A program made the position numbers and the translations under genes. From Sphaerospermopsis torques-reginae ITEP-024 (GTDB lineage Bacteria > Cyanobacteriota > Cyanobacteriia > Cyanobacteriales > Nostocaceae): DNA of 64,000 bases. Each line of letters opens with the position of its first letter. The stretch's first letter is position 1. Positions 26,399 to 35,034 of this stretch are shown piece by piece. Location: the NCBI RefSeq assembly GCF_019598945.1, contig NZ_CP080598.1, positions 186,001 through 250,000 on the forward strand. Direction: 5' to 3'. The notes beneath the pieces are model-generated. The model was not told the DNA's origin and ran no database searches. It saw only the letters and a program-made list of their open reading frames with translations.

Positions 26399-26954
26399 CT
26401 TCTTCACAAATTATGAAACTCCAAGAAGATTTCTTTAGGCGATCGCTAATCATCACTTCCCAATCATCCAAATTTTTGAGAAAACTGGGCTGTTGTAGGT
26501 TAGAAGTCCACAAAATTAAAGCATCTTCATTATTATCCTGGTAATAGCGTGGTCTTTTACCCGCAGTCTTAAAGCCAAATTTTTGATAAAGAGAAATTGC
26601 CGTTTGATTAGAAACCCTAACCTCCAAAGTTGCCCTTTCTAAACCGCGATCGCTTGCTGTTTTCAGTAGAGCATACAACAAAGCCTGTCCCAAACCTTGA
26701 CCCTGATATTCAGGATGAATCGCCAAAATTGTAATATGCGCTTCTTCTAAAATTGACCAAAAACAACCCATTCCCAACAAACCAGATTTGGAAAATGGTG
26801 TAAATAAACCCAAAAAATGACTATTAGGACTTTCCAACTCTCGACGGTAGCCCTCCATAGTCCACAAACCATTGAAACAGGCTTTATCAAGTTCCAGTAA
26901 ATCAGGCAAATGCTCTAAAGTCAAAGGTTGAATTTTTAAATCTAATAAGTTCAC
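26388..26954 (-). CDS. rimI: Ribosomal-protein-alanine N-acetyltransferase RimI-like (GNAT)
   Basis: 188 residues. The GNAT acetyl-CoA motif A is visible as IHPEYQGQGLGQALLYALL (about 96-114), with LEVRVSNQTAISLYQKFGF following, the standard RimI arrangement for N-terminal acetylation of ribosomal protein S18 or related substrates. The last residues (EEGDR) and the stop codon are encoded by the GTGACAG repeat array, so the natural C-terminus has probably been replaced or trimmed by repeat sequence. The catalytic core is unaffected. Confidence 0.85.
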   Translation of the reverse strand: MNLLDLKIQPLTLEHLPDLLELDKACFNGLWTMEGYRRELESPNSHFLGLFTPFSKSGLLGMGCFWSILEEAHITILAIHPEYQGQGLGQALLYALLKTASDRGLERATLEVRVSNQTAISLYQKFGFKTAGKRPRYYQDNNEDALILWTSNLQQPSFLKNLDDWEVMISDRLKKSSWSFIICEEGDR

Positions 26955-27001
26955 AGGATTGAAGATACGTCTTTCATCAAGATCTTTTCACCATAATCTA
27001 T

Positions 27002-27328
27002 TCACGTTTCTATTTTCATACTGCGAGATACTTGAATTTTTGGTAATGGTTTTAATGAGGTATTTATTGGGGAATAACGACAGTAACAAATTACCCCACC
27101 CCCAACCCCCTCCCCGCAAGCGATGAGGGGGCTATGATGTACTTCATAACAAATGAGACTGCTGTAATTAGGAAATTCTGTTTCACTTTCAAACACATAA
27201 TCAACTTTGAGAATTTTATTATTAGTAGGTTCTACTTTCAATAATTCCCATCCGTATTTATCAGCCATTTCTTGACATTTATCTCTGTCTGTTGCTGCGT
27301 GTCTGGAAATTTTTTCTTCATCTGTCAT
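27002..27328 (-). CDS. Hypothetical protein with a hairpin repeat inside its gene
   Basis: 108 residues. The first 60 (MTDEEKISRHAATDRDKCQE, then KYGWELLKVEPT and VDYVFESETEFPNY) look like a genuine small conserved protein. Then comes SPLIACGEGVGGG, encoded by a G-rich dispersed repeat whose DNA forms a hairpin (CCCCCTC at 27106-27112 with GAGGGGG at 27125-27131). The frame survives the insertion and continues CRYSPINTSLKP. Its start overlaps the stop of the upstream RHH-like gene (ATGA). Function unknown. Confidence 0.55.
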   Translation of the reverse strand: MTDEEKISRHAATDRDKCQEMADKYGWELLKVEPTNNKILKVDYVFESETEFPNYSSLICYEVHHSPLIACGEGVGGGVICYCRYSPINTSLKPLPKIQVSRSMKIET

Positions 27329-27492
27329 GATGATTTTACTTGTTGAGACTTTTTGTTTTCGGCGTTCGCTCTCTTAACAATCACCTTAGCCAATTGGGTA
27401 ACACTGAGAAACTCTCTAGTAGCCCAATTTTCTAAGTATTTATATTCGTCTTCTTCTATACGAATTTTCATTTGCGGTTTTTTAGAAGGCAT
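27325..27492 (-). CDS. Small ribbon-helix-helix-like regulator
   Basis: 55 residues: MPSKKPQMKIRIEEDEYKYL then ENWATREFLSVTQLAKVIVK and a basic tail. The short beta strand (QMKIRI) followed by two helices fits an RHH (Arc/MetJ-type) DNA-binding fold, common in antitoxins. Its TGA overlaps the ATG of the next gene (ATGA), so the two are translationally coupled. It may be the antitoxin or repressor of a two-gene unit. This is inference from size and arrangement. Confidence 0.55.
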   Translation of the reverse strand: MPSKKPQMKIRIEEDEYKYLENWATREFLSVTQLAKVIVKRANAENKKSQQVKSS

Positions 27493-27724
27493 ATCTAACC
27501 ATGATTCACTACTCCTAAATTATCGTTCTTATTAGTCTGATTGACTAATAATGAATTAAAGTAGTTACAGGTGTGTCACTTGCAAGTATAATATTAACAG
27601 GTGACTTATTTGTCAATCATACAATAATCTGACATTTTAAAAAAAAATCTGTCTTAAAAGTTGACATTGTTAAAATAATGTTCTAAGCTCATCATATAAG
27701 TAGGCTCTCATTGGAGGTCGAAGC

Positions 27725-28351
27725 GTGGACGGGGATGTATTTCATCGGCTTTTAGGACTTTATAGAAAGCCATACCTAATATTGTGTGAGGGAAAACTAG
27801 AGCCTCAAGAATGTGCTTGGATGACAATGAAACCCTTTCTGAAGGATCTGAAGAAAAAAGGTAATGCAGCTATTGTGATAGCCAAGAGTATGGGGGAACT
27901 TCTAGCTCAATAAATTCAAAGTTATGGCAATAATAAATCTATAAACTATGCCGATTTAAGTAAAAAGATTGATAAATTAGTACAACAAGCCAACAACATA
28001 ACAAATAGAACTAAGTCACTTGTTATTGAGGCTGGAAAGAGTATTATTCATGATTTACGTTATGGTCAACAATTTGACAATGATACTCTTCCAGAAAAAA
28101 TCATAGAAAGATATATGCAGAAGGTGTTCGTATCAGAATTTGAAGGAAAAATACCACTAATTTCAGATCACCATACCAAAGTTGATAATTTCACTTTGAC
28201 AAACCGTATGGAGGAATTAAAAAGATACATTTTTGCGGAAATTCCAAAATTAGCAAAAAAGGTAAATTTAGATGAGAGTGTAGGTAAATTGAGACGAAGT
28301 AGGCGATCGCAAATCCAGGAGATAGACCTTGAGGAGAATCTAGCAATATGA
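27725..28351 (+). pseudogene. Leading gene of the QueC-like operon, with in-frame TAA
   Basis: A GTG start at 27725 follows a strong GGAGG (27713-27717). The frame encodes 62 residues (VFHRLLGLYRKPYLILCEGK and on), meets TAA at 27911-27913, then continues open in the same frame for 145 codons (SYGNNKSINYADLSKKIDKL... to DLEENLAI) and stops with TGA at 28349-28351. The stop overlaps the ATG of the QueC-like gene (ATGA). A single C-to-T change (CAA to TAA) would explain the interruption. I do not recognise the family. Whether it is dead, read through or a sequencing error is open. Confidence 0.6.
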
Positions 28352-29784
28352 ACCATAGACCTTCACGTCAACAAAAACCAACCGAAAGTAACAATAAAGA
28401 TTACACTTTACACTTTCAACCTGTAGAGAACAGTAATGGATCTGTGCTATTTGTTGATCACTCTCAGGATAAAAAGGCAACTATTGGAATTAATGTAGGT
28501 GATACAGAGTTAAAATATCGTGTTCTAGAAGAGTTTCCTCCTATTATTGCTGATCTCATTGACCTTGCTGTTGCTATATATACCTCAGATCGTCTTGCTC
28601 CTCAAAATCTTACAGGGAAGCAGCGTCGCTTTAATGTAATACTGCCAGTACGTCATCCAGAATTATTAAGTGCTGAAACATTTCTCACAAAACTGGATAA
28701 CCTGCTTAAATGGACAACGGATAGCGAATGGATTTTCGACTTCCAAAAACGGATTGCACCGGAACGCCTTGTTGAACAGCAATCTCTTCCGTTAGCACCC
28801 AAAGGATGTGAAGTAACGTTGTGGAGTGGTGGACTAGATGCCCTGGCTGGTTTGTACACTCGGCTTCTGATGTATCCAGAAAAACGGTTTATCCTATTTG
28901 GTACTGGCAGTAATGGGATCATGTCTGCCTGTCAGGAAAGAGTATATAAGCAAATCCAATCTATCTTCCCTGGTCGCTGCTATCTTTTCCGCCTCCCAAT
29001 ACGATTTGATGATAGTAGTGAGCAGCCAAAAAACAAGCTTTCTCGTGCAAGAGGTGTTGTATTCACTCTTCTTGGTTCTGCGTGTGCATACCTTATGGGA
29101 GAAAAGGTTCTGTGTCTGTATGAAAACGGAATCGGTGCAATCAACCTTCCATATCGTGAATCGGCTGTAGGATTGGATCACTCTCGTTCTGTTCATCCTC
29201 TGACTTTACTAATGGTGAGCGAGTTAGTTTCCGAGCTTTTAGGAGAAGAGTTCCAGGTAAAAAACCCCTTTCTGTTTTGGACTAAAGCCGAAATGTGTAA
29301 AGCATTGGCGAAAAATGGGAGAGATGACTTACCACCTTTAACTATGTCCTGTGACAGTCCACATCGTCAAAAGCCAGTTCAGTGTGGTTACTGCTCCTCT
29401 TGTCTTTTAAGGCGACAATCACTTGCAGCCTCTACCATAAAAGATAGAACTCGTTATGTGGTCTTACATGGAGAGCGTCCAGTTAAAGAGCCGAGTTTAT
29501 GTTTCTTGAATATGCAGGCGCAAGTTCGTACCCTTGATTCTTTGTTTGCTGTCTCAGATGAACCTTGGATTACTCTAACTAAAAGGTTTCCAGTGTTGGA
29601 TGATATTGTTGATCGAACTGCTATGGCAGAAAATTTATTACCTGCTGATATGCGAAGTCGTTTAATTCAACTTTATCAAAATTATGTTTCCGAATGGAAT
29701 GCTGTGGAATCACAGATTGCGAACGGATTATTAAGCGATCAGAAGGCATCTAGTAAATATGTAGTCTCATCTCAACAAAGTTGA
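28348..29784 (+). CDS. QueC/QatC-like 7-deazaguanine synthase-family protein
   Basis: 478 residues. The ATP-pyrophosphatase loop SGGLDALAG starts at S160, matching the SGGxDS-type motif of QueC. The zinc site has C335, C346, C349 and C352 (C-x10-C-x2-C-x2-C, close to QueC's C-x8-C-x2-C-x2-C). QueC makes preQ0 from CDG; the longer defence-associated relatives (QatC of the Qat system, the QueC-like protein of type IV CBASS) are about twice its length, as here. No queuosine pathway genes are near. It overlaps the gene before it by 4 bases and is 12 bases from the XRE-ImmA gene, so an operon is likely. Confidence 0.8.
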   Translation: MNHRPSRQQKPTESNNKDYTLHFQPVENSNGSVLFVDHSQDKKATIGINVGDTELKYRVLEEFPPIIADLIDLAVAIYTSDRLAPQNLTGKQRRFNVILPVRHPELLSAETFLTKLDNLLKWTTDSEWIFDFQKRIAPERLVEQQSLPLAPKGCEVTLWSGGLDALAGLYTRLLMYPEKRFILFGTGSNGIMSACQERVYKQIQSIFPGRCYLFRLPIRFDDSSEQPKNKLSRARGVVFTLLGSACAYLMGEKVLCLYENGIGAINLPYRESAVGLDHSRSVHPLTLLMVSELVSELLGEEFQVKNPFLFWTKAEMCKALAKNGRDDLPPLTMSCDSPHRQKPVQCGYCSSCLLRRQSLAASTIKDRTRYVVLHGERPVKEPSLCFLNMQAQVRTLDSLFAVSDEPWITLTKRFPVLDDIVDRTAMAENLLPADMRSRLIQLYQNYVSEWNAVESQIANGLLSDQKASSKYVVSSQQS

Positions 29785-29796
29785 GGAAAAACCATC

Positions 29797-31005
29797 ATGA
29801 CTACCAACATCCTGGATAATATTGATCTGCGGACATTAGGTGAACTCCTGCAACAAGCCCGTAAAAAATGCGGCATGACTCAAGCAGATGCAGCCAAGAT
29901 TATTGATGCTGCACGCACTACTATGATCGCTATTGAGAAAGGAGAACGTCGTCTCAAAGCCAATGAACTGATTAAACTTGCCCGTGCTTACGGACGTTCT
30001 GTAAGTGAATTTGTACGATCGCGCCCTGTCGTACAACCTTTTGAGGTGCAGTTTCGCGCAGTTTATCAACGCAGTCAAGAACAGCAAGCAGAAATTGAAC
30101 CATTTATCTCTCAATTAGAGGAATTATGTCAAAATTACCTAGAACTTGAGAAAATCATGGATGCGCCAATAGCGCGAAACTATCCTCTTGAGTATCAAGT
30201 AACAGATATGCCCATTAAATCTGCTGCGGAGAGTATAGCAGTAGCAGAACGTCAACGCTTAGGTTTAGGTGATGCGCCTATTTCCCAACTGCGAGACATC
30301 CTAGAACAAGATGTGGGTTTACGGATCTTCTATTTGCAGATGCCGCAAAAATACTCAGAAGTGTATAGCTATAACGATGAAGTTGGCGGTTGTATGGCCA
30401 TTAATGCCAATCATCCAGAAGAACGTCGGCGCTGGTCAATGGCGCATGGATACCTGCATTTTCTGGCACATCGGCAAAAACCAGAGTTTCATTTTGATGG
30501 TCAATATCAGCGATTTCCTGAAAGTGAGCAACTAGCGGAAACCTTCCCCGAATATTTCCTCATGCCTACCAGTGGATTGCTGAAGCGGTTTAATGATATG
30601 TACCGTACACATGGCAAATTCACTCCAACTAATTTATTTACACTAGCTCATTACTACGGTGTTTCTGTAGAAGCTCTAGTTTATCGGTTAGAAAAAATGG
30701 AACTTTTGCCTACAGGAACTTGGGATAAATTACGAGATAGAGGTTTAAAAGTCAGAAAAGTACAAGAGGAACTTGGCTTAGAACAGATTCCGCAAAGGGT
30801 TGATATGATGCCTTTGCACTACCAACACCTAGCAATTGAAGCTCTTGATCAAGGTTTAATTACAGAAGGGCGTTTTGCTAAATTTCTCCATGTTGACCGC
30901 TTAGAAGCCCGTCGCATAGCTGAAGCTTTACGGGAACATTCAAGCGGAATGATGGAAGAAGATACGGATTTTGATTTGCGTCAAATCCAAACTACTGGGA
31001 AGTGA
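29797..31005 (+). CDS. XRE helix-turn-helix + ImmA/IrrE-type metallopeptidase-like protein
   Basis: 402 residues. An N-terminal HTH (about 15-72: LLQQARKKCGMTQADAAKII, then IEKGERRLKANEL) is joined to a COG2856-type domain. The zinc motif, normally H-E-x-x-H, reads H217-G-Y-L-H221 in RRWSMAHGYLHFLAH, so both His ligands are kept but the catalytic Glu is Gly. The downstream ESEQLAETFPEYFLMP (about 242-257) retains the third-ligand region. A fold able to bind zinc but unable to cleave peptide bonds is likely. A C-terminal helical part follows. In XRE-COG2856 plus PIN pairs this protein is the predicted antitoxin and regulator. Confidence 0.85.
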   Translation: MTTNILDNIDLRTLGELLQQARKKCGMTQADAAKIIDAARTTMIAIEKGERRLKANELIKLARAYGRSVSEFVRSRPVVQPFEVQFRAVYQRSQEQQAEIEPFISQLEELCQNYLELEKIMDAPIARNYPLEYQVTDMPIKSAAESIAVAERQRLGLGDAPISQLRDILEQDVGLRIFYLQMPQKYSEVYSYNDEVGGCMAINANHPEERRRWSMAHGYLHFLAHRQKPEFHFDGQYQRFPESEQLAETFPEYFLMPTSGLLKRFNDMYRTHGKFTPTNLFTLAHYYGVSVEALVYRLEKMELLPTGTWDKLRDRGLKVRKVQEELGLEQIPQRVDMMPLHYQHLAIEALDQGLITEGRFAKFLHVDRLEARRIAEALREHSSGMMEEDTDFDLRQIQTTGK

Positions 31006-31026
31006 GGAGTATATATATAAATTGTT

Positions 31027-31575
31027 ATGGAAATTACTCACTCCCACATTATTCTTGATGCTTGTTGTGTTCTTAATCTCTTTGCATCGGGTCAATTTCT
31101 GGCAATTTTGAAATCTCTTCCTGCTGAAATTGTCCTGACTACAGTTGTTCAAGAACGGGAATTAAAGACACTCCAAAAACTTCAAGAAGAAGAAAATGAT
31201 GCTGTGTTAGAATTTGAAGCAGCTATTCAACAAGGTTTATTAAAAGTTGTAGATTTTGAATCAGAAGCAGAAGAAGAATCATTTGTTAACTATGCTGTTG
31301 TTCTTGATGATGGTGAAGCTGCAACTTTAGCGATCGCAGTTCATCGAGAATGGGCAGTAGCAACAGATGACAATAAAGCTATCAAGTTTTTTAAACAGAA
31401 TTTTCCTAATCTTCAGATTTTATCAACTCCAGAAATAATCAAATATTGGTCAGAAGCAGAAAACTCAGATTCTGCAATGCTAAGTAATGTACTCAATATG
31501 ATTAAGATTAAAGGACGTTATGTACCACCTAAAAATAGTCCTCTGTATAACTGGTGGCAAGTTGTTTCTAGTTAA
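31027..31575 (+). CDS. PIN-domain protein (putative toxin/effector nuclease)
   Basis: 182 residues. PIN-type acidic positions are visible: D11 in IILDACCVLNLF, the Glu of VVQERE, D/E in LDDGEAATLAIAV and the D-D of WAVATDDNKAIKFF. These usually bind the metal of an RNase. It lies 21 bases after the XRE-ImmA-like gene on the same strand and has no antitoxin of the usual small kind. The partnership of a COG2856 protein with a PIN protein is a previously predicted toxin-antitoxin arrangement. The last gene of the operon. Confidence 0.8.
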   Translation: MEITHSHIILDACCVLNLFASGQFLAILKSLPAEIVLTTVVQERELKTLQKLQEEENDAVLEFEAAIQQGLLKVVDFESEAEEESFVNYAVVLDDGEAATLAIAVHREWAVATDDNKAIKFFKQNFPNLQILSTPEIIKYWSEAENSDSAMLSNVLNMIKIKGRYVPPKNSPLYNWWQVVSS

Positions 31576-31786
31576 CCATAGCATTTCCCAGTCTCATGAG
31601 GTACACCCTAATTTATTTACTGTTCTCTATTCCCTGCCTTACCCTGGCTAAATCATGGTTATGGCTGCTGGGGAAACCTAAAAAACTGAACGAATCACAA
31701 GTTGGTAAAATCTCATAAAGCAGTAAACTGAAAATCAGAAGAATAACTCACGCTTGTAAATTTAACAAGGAAAAATTTCATTAGTT

Positions 31787-33193
31787 ATGGTAGCGACTCA
31801 CCCCGTCAAGGTTCAACCTTCTGGCAATCAATATCTATCTCCCAGCCAAGATAGTACAAATATTTCTCCTAATCAGCAACTATTACCCTTGACTGCCAAA
31901 GTTAATCGTGATGATTTCTTGGAAATCGGTGGGTGTGATGTCACAATGCTAGTTCAGCACTTTGGTTCACCTTTATATATTTTGGATGAAACAACCTTGC
32001 GGACAGCTTGTCAACAATATCGGGATACCTTTAAAAAATACTACAAAGGTGAATCTCAAGTATTGTATGCTTCTAAGGCATGGAATTGTTTAGCAGTTTG
32101 CGCCATTGTCGCCTCAGAAGGATTAGGAATAGATGTAGTATCTGGTGGTGAACTTTACACAGCATTAGAAGCCAGTGTGAGTCCAGATAAAATCTACCTC
32201 CACGGAAATAATAAATCCCGTGATGAGCTAAATTTAGCCATTGAATCAGGTTGTACCATTGTTGTTGATAACTGGTATGAATTACATACTTTGGTAGATA
32301 TTGTAGAGACGTTTCATGAAACGTCTCTACAAAAAATCCGCATTATGTTACGGTTAACTCCGGGGATTGAATGTCATACCCATGAGTATATTCGCACCGG
32401 ACATTTAGATAGTAAATTTGGTTTTGACCCCAATGATTTAGAAGAGGTATTTGCCTTTGTTAGCAAACAACCCGCTTTAAACTGTGTGGGTGTACACGCT
32501 CATATTGGTTCACAAATTTTTGAACGTCAACCCCATCGAGATTTGGCTGCTGTAATGGTACAGTGGTTGCGAGATGCGGCTAAATATAATTTAGAATTGA
32601 CAGAGTTAAATGTCGGTGGCGGTTTAGGGATTAAATACACAGAATCAGACGATCCCCCAAGCATTGAAGAATGGTCAAAGGCGATTTGTGAGGTAGTGCA
32701 AGAAGCTTGCGCTGCTGAAAACTTGCCCCTTCCCAAACTCCTGTGTGAACCAGGGCGATCGCTCATTGCCACAGCTTGCGTTACCGCCTACACTATTGGT
32801 TCGGCTAAAACAATTCCTGATATTCGTACTTATGTGACAATTGATGGCGGAATGTCAGATAATCCCCGCCCCATCACCTATCAATCAGTTTATCGGACTG
32901 TTGTTGCTAACAAAATGTCCGCTCCTCTAACAGAAACAGTGACAGTAGCGGGTAAACACTGCGAATCAGGAGATATTCTGATTAAAAACGCCCAACTGCC
33001 CAAAACTGAACCAGGGGATGTTCTCGTAGTTATGGCAACTGGAGCATACAATTACAGTATGGCATCTAACTATAATCGTCTACCCCGACCGGCTGCTGTG
33101 TTGGTGGCTAACGGTGAAGCAAATTTAATTTTGCAACGGGAAACCTATAAAGACATCATTCGCCAAGATTGCCTACCTGAAAGACTAAAATAG
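31787..33193 (+). CDS. lysA: Diaminopimelate decarboxylase
   Basis: 468 residues, PLP-dependent; it makes lysine from meso-diaminopimelate. The PLP lysine is in VLYASKAWN, the HIGSQI motif is present (VGVHAHIGSQIF), as are NVGGGLGIKY, CEPGRSLIA and the C-terminal active-site Cys in GKHCESGDIL with YNYSMASNYN. A perfect 30-bp palindrome lies inside the coding region at 32302-32331 and encodes the loop VETFHETSLQ without breaking the frame. It begins the lysA-cdaA-uppS block. No lysine riboswitch is visible upstream. Confidence 0.95.
   Translation: MVATHPVKVQPSGNQYLSPSQDSTNISPNQQLLPLTAKVNRDDFLEIGGCDVTMLVQHFGSPLYILDETTLRTACQQYRDTFKKYYKGESQVLYASKAWNCLAVCAIVASEGLGIDVVSGGELYTALEASVSPDKIYLHGNNKSRDELNLAIESGCTIVVDNWYELHTLVDIVETFHETSLQKIRIMLRLTPGIECHTHEYIRTGHLDSKFGFDPNDLEEVFAFVSKQPALNCVGVHAHIGSQIFERQPHRDLAAVMVQWLRDAAKYNLELTELNVGGGLGIKYTESDDPPSIEEWSKAICEVVQEACAAENLPLPKLLCEPGRSLIATACVTAYTIGSAKTIPDIRTYVTIDGGMSDNPRPITYQSVYRTVVANKMSAPLTETVTVAGKHCESGDILIKNAQLPKTEPGDVLVVMATGAYNYSMASNYNRLPRPAAVLVANGEANLILQRETYKDIIRQDCLPERLK
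32302..32331. repeat. 30-bp perfect palindrome inside lysA
   Basis: TGTAGAGACGTTTCA followed by its exact complement. The GTAGAGACGT...ACGTCTCTAC core is a known type of dispersed intergenic palindrome in filamentous cyanobacteria. Here it lies in frame within lysA. Confidence 0.85.
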
Positions 33194-33230
33194 TTATTTT
33201 TTCTTGGTCATTGGTCATTAGCTAAGAATC

Positions 33231-33287
33231 ATGACTAATGACTAATGACTAAATAACTAATGACTAATGACTAATGACTAATGACTA
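33231..33287. repeat. STRR array (ATGACTA type)
   Basis: About eight copies of the heptamer ATGACTA with one AATAACTA variant fill the lysA-cdaA spacer. Confidence 0.85.
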
Positions 33288-33303
33288 TTAGAATCCAGAT
33301 GTC

Positions 33304-34242
33304 ATGAGAGATTGGTGGAAGCAATGGCTGACGACAAACCTGGGATGGTCACAGTCCTTGCTGCTTGGGACTCTGGATATTCTGTTAGTGCTGGCGTTGA
33401 CATACATGATCCTGGTGATTATTAGTGAACGCCGGACACTATGGATGGTGCGAGGATTTATTATTTTGATGCTGGCCTCAGCATTGAGTGGCACTTTGGG
33501 ACTACCTTTGCTCAATTTCGTTTTGGAAAAGCTAGTAATTGGTTGTGCTGTAGCCATGGCCGTAGCACTCCAGTCAGAGTTTCGCCGCTTTTTGGAACAA
33601 CTGGGAAGGGGCGAGTTTCGGCAGTTATTTCAACCTCACCGCTTGACTGTTCCTAAATCTGATAGTGTGATTGATGAAATTGTTGATGCTGTCAGAGAAC
33701 TTTCCAAAAATCGGATTGGTGCTTTGTTGATTTTGGAAACTACCGAACCAATTGATGAGCGAGATTTTTCTGTACCTGGTGTAAAGTTAAATGCAGAAGT
33801 TTCTAAGGAACTGATACAGACCATTTTTCAACCCAAAACTTTATTGCATGATGGGGCAACTTTGATCCGTGGTTCGCGGATTGTATCATCCGGTATAATT
33901 TTACCACTTTCGGGACGCACAGCCTCGCGCCAGTTGGGTACACGCCATCGGGCAGCAATGGGAATTACTGAGCGGGTCGAAAATTGCATCTGTGTGGTTG
34001 TATCAGAAGAAACGGGTTCTATTTCCCTAGCGGAAAGGGGAACTCTATATAGACCACTGACGATTAGAAAGTTAAAAGAGTCTTTAGAGGAACGATTTTC
34101 GCCAACTGTAGACCGAGAAGCTGTAGCACCTGGTCTTTTCAGTTTAGGTCGTCAACTAGGTGGTCAAACATTAGCACTGGTTTCACGTTTACTCAGATTA
34201 CCATCGACTGCTTCTCGCCAAAAAAATAAGACCGAAAAATGA
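33304..34242 (+). CDS. cdaA: Diadenylate cyclase CdaA-type (c-di-AMP synthase)
   Basis: 312 residues. Three N-terminal membrane helices (about 20-85) precede the DisA_N/DAC domain. The catalytic DGA motif is in [11 protein letters not shown] and the RHR motif in [11 protein letters not shown], with SEETGSIS after it. It condenses two ATP to c-di-AMP, a nucleotide tied to osmotic and potassium control. The start is ATG after AGATGTC. Its stop overlaps the uppS start by 4 bases (ATGA). A C-terminal tail of about 50 residues lies beyond the DAC domain. Confidence 0.94.
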   Translation: MRDWWKQWLTTNLGWSQSLLLGTLDILLVLALTYMILVIISERRTLWMVRGFIILMLASALSGTLGLPLLNFVLEKLVIGCAVAMAVALQSEFRRFLEQLGRGEFRQLFQPHRLTVPKSDSVIDEIVDAVRELSKNRIGALLILETTEPIDERDFSVPGVKLNAEVSKELIQTIFQPKTLLHDGATLIRGSRIVSSGIILPLSGRTASRQLGTRHRAAMGITERVENCICVVVSEETGSISLAERGTLYRPLTIRKLKESLEERFSPTVDREAVAPGLFSLGRQLGGQTLALVSRLLRLPSTASRQKNKTEK

Positions 34243-34988
34243 CTACACAACATACTGAACTGCAATATTTGCCTTCTGATTTAAAACGAGAATTACTCCC
34301 CCAGCACGTTGCGGTGATTATGGATGGCAATGGTCGATGGGCTAAACGTCAAGGTCTTCCCAGAATTATGGGGCATAAACGGGGGGTTGATGCTCTAAAG
34401 GATTTGTTGCGCTGTTGTAAGGATTGGGGTATTAAAGCTTTAACTGCTTATGCTTTTTCTACAGAAAATTGGAAAAGGCCACAGGAAGAGGTGGAGTTTT
34501 TAATGAGTCTTTTCCAACGGGTTCTGCGTCAAGAACTGCGGGAAATGGTGGAGGAAAATGTGCAGATTCAGTTTGTGGGCAATTTGCAAGCTTTACCAAA
34601 ATCGCTACAAGAAGAAATTTCTCGCTCTATGGCAGAAACTAAGGATAATGAAAGTATTAAGTTTACAGTAGCTACTAATTATGGCGGTAGACAGGAAATT
34701 TTACAAGCTTGTCGAGCGATCGCCCAAAAGGTGCAAGAAGGTATTTTAAAACCAGATGAAATTTCTGAACAGTTATTTGAAAGTCATTTATATACAGCTG
34801 GTATCGCTGATCCAGATTTGCTAATCCGCACCAGTGGAGAAATGCGTTTATCTAATTTCTTACTTTGGCAAATGGCCTATGGTGAAATTTATATTACTGA
34901 TACTCTCTGGCCAGATTTTGATAGAAAGGAATTTCACCGCGCTTTATGTGCTTATCAACAACGAGAACGGCGGTTTGGGAAAGTTTAG
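34239..34988 (+). CDS. uppS: Undecaprenyl (isoprenyl) diphosphate synthase
   Basis: 249 residues, cis-prenyltransferase. The signature [20 protein letters not shown] holds the catalytic Asp; [24 protein letters not shown] and the C-terminal [19 protein letters not shown] with WPDF complete the family pattern. It supplies the lipid carrier for peptidoglycan. It overlaps cdaA by 4 bases and is clearly co-translated; c-di-AMP synthesis and cell-wall precursor supply are thus linked genetically. Confidence 0.95.
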   Translation: MTTQHTELQYLPSDLKRELLPQHVAVIMDGNGRWAKRQGLPRIMGHKRGVDALKDLLRCCKDWGIKALTAYAFSTENWKRPQEEVEFLMSLFQRVLRQELREMVEENVQIQFVGNLQALPKSLQEEISRSMAETKDNESIKFTVATNYGGRQEILQACRAIAQKVQEGILKPDEISEQLFESHLYTAGIADPDLLIRTSGEMRLSNFLLWQMAYGEIYITDTLWPDFDRKEFHRALCAYQQRERRFGKV

Positions 34989-35034
34989 GAAGTAATGCTA
35001 TATTCAATAGTAAGATTTGGGAGAAAAATTAAAT

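Noticed and set aside
27353-27535. 60-codon plus-strand ORF
   Set aside because: It is the antisense shadow of the RHH-like gene at 27325-27492, which has a better start, coupling and composition.
28348-29784. Housekeeping QueC for queuosine synthesis
   Set aside because: The protein is about twice the length of QueC (478 residues), and no queD, queE, queF or tgt gene lies near. Its neighbours are an HTH-COG2856 protein and a PIN protein.
27725-31575. Complete Qat (QatABCD) system
   Set aside because: No QatA-type ATPase and no TatD-type QatD are present. Only the QueC-like component corresponds.
31576-31786. Lysine riboswitch before lysA
   Set aside because: The spacer is short and shows no multi-helix structure or conserved lysine-box sequence that I can recognise.
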